Shown: one piece after another, positions 63,735-64,000 of the stretch
Numbering within the stretch: the first letter of the stretch is position 1
How the letters are laid out: each line of letters opens with the position of its first letter
Assembly: GCA_038503035.1 (NCBI GenBank)
Contig: JAVSML010020804.1
Coordinates: 124,001 to 188,000 of the forward strand
Length of the DNA stretch: 64,000 nucleotides
Reading direction: 5' to 3'
Source of the DNA: Crocodylus rhombifer
Lineage: Eukaryota; Chordata; Crocodylia; Crocodylidae
Made by a program: the position numbers and the translations under genes
The notes under the pieces: model-generated
What the model was told of the DNA's origin: nothing
The model's database searches: none
The model's input: the letters and a program-made list of their open reading frames with translations, nothing else

Positions 63735-63986
63735 TCACATCATTTGTGGTCTCTGCATTGTGTCTTGATGTGGAGAGGAATACCAGTGAGAATACCCAGG
63801 CATGTAGCTGTTGGGAGGCATATTGACTCCCTTGGTGGAAGCTGAAACGTCCCAGACTGGAGGGAGGGCTGGCGAGCGCGGGGACAGGGCGGCGGAGCCC
63901 GGCAGAGGGTCGCTCTCGTGGGGGTTGCTGCCCTGCTTTAGCAGCTTCTTGAATTTGGAGCGTTTGTTCTGAAACCAGATCTTCAC
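63735..63986 (-). CDS. DLX6: DLX6 homeodomain protein, last coding exon (partial gene)
   Basis: This exon encodes the C-terminal 83 residues of DLX6, a homeodomain transcription factor that acts with DLX5 in forebrain GABAergic precursors, branchial arches and limb. It begins with Val of homeodomain helix 3 ([19 protein letters not shown]) right after a TTCCAG acceptor (63,987-63,992 as read on the - strand). It is phase 0, the same split point as in DLX5. The tail has the [16 protein letters not shown] segment and ends [15 protein letters not shown] before the stop at 63,735-63,737. Phe in RSKFKK, where DLX5 has Ile, and this tail identify DLX6 rather than DLX1 or DLX5. Exons 1 and 2 lie beyond the right edge of the window, so the gene is cut by the window and not broken. 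Confidence 0.96.
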   Translation of the reverse strand: MKIWFQNKRSKFKKLLKQGSNPHESDPLPGSAALSPRSPALPPVWDVSASTKGVNMPPNSYMPGYSHWYSSPHQDTMQRPQMM

Positions 63987-64000
63987 CTGGAAGCAAAAGG

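Overview
The window is vertebrate genomic DNA, not microbial. It holds the 3' two thirds of the DLX5/DLX6 homeobox bigene cluster, preceded by about 50 kb of gene-free, transposon-rich flank. DLX5 is complete on the + strand (three coding exons, 52,831-54,700, 285 residues). The last coding exon of DLX6 lies on the - strand (63,735-63,986) and runs off the right edge. The two genes converge tail to tail, as they do in other jawed vertebrates. The repeats are CR1-type LINEs, non-autonomous hAT elements, solo LTRs, tRNA-derived SINEs and old MIR-like copies, with no Alu, B1 or L1. This suggests a sauropsid with a repeat load too high for a typical bird. A crocodilian is my best guess and a turtle the alternative; this is inference.

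Layout: 1-50,700 is DLX5 upstream flank with no host gene that I can support. Its large ORFs are either CR1 debris or GC-rich chance frames. It contains two substantial CR1 pieces (5,900-8,600 and 36,095-37,406), at least eight hAT-type elements (seven with matching 8-bp target duplications, one with a weak one), and three LTR-like elements with 4- or 5-bp target duplications, one of them nested inside a hAT element. It also has a small dispersed element with inverted ends and several SINE relics. 50,735-57,600 is a CpG-rich domain that covers the DLX5 promoter, gene and 3' flank. 55,135-62,700 is the DLX5-DLX6 intergenic region. It is almost free of recognisable transposons and contains two AT-rich, homeodomain-site-rich blocks (about 59,560-60,150 and 61,560-62,130) that I interpret as the conserved forebrain/branchial-arch enhancers I56i and I56ii. 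62,700-63,734 is the DLX6 3' UTR.

How it works together: DLX5 and DLX6 encode related Distal-less homeodomain transcription factors, co-expressed in ventral forebrain interneuron precursors, branchial arches, limb apical ridge, otic vesicle and bone. They share intergenic enhancers that DLX proteins themselves bind through TAATT cores. In mammals the same interval makes the antisense lncRNA Evf2/DLX6-AS1. Here a consensus splice donor on the + strand sits exactly at the edge of the putative I56i block, which fits a conserved exon of that RNA. I found no new protein system. The most interesting items are the regulatory structure between the two genes and the transposon stratigraphy upstream.
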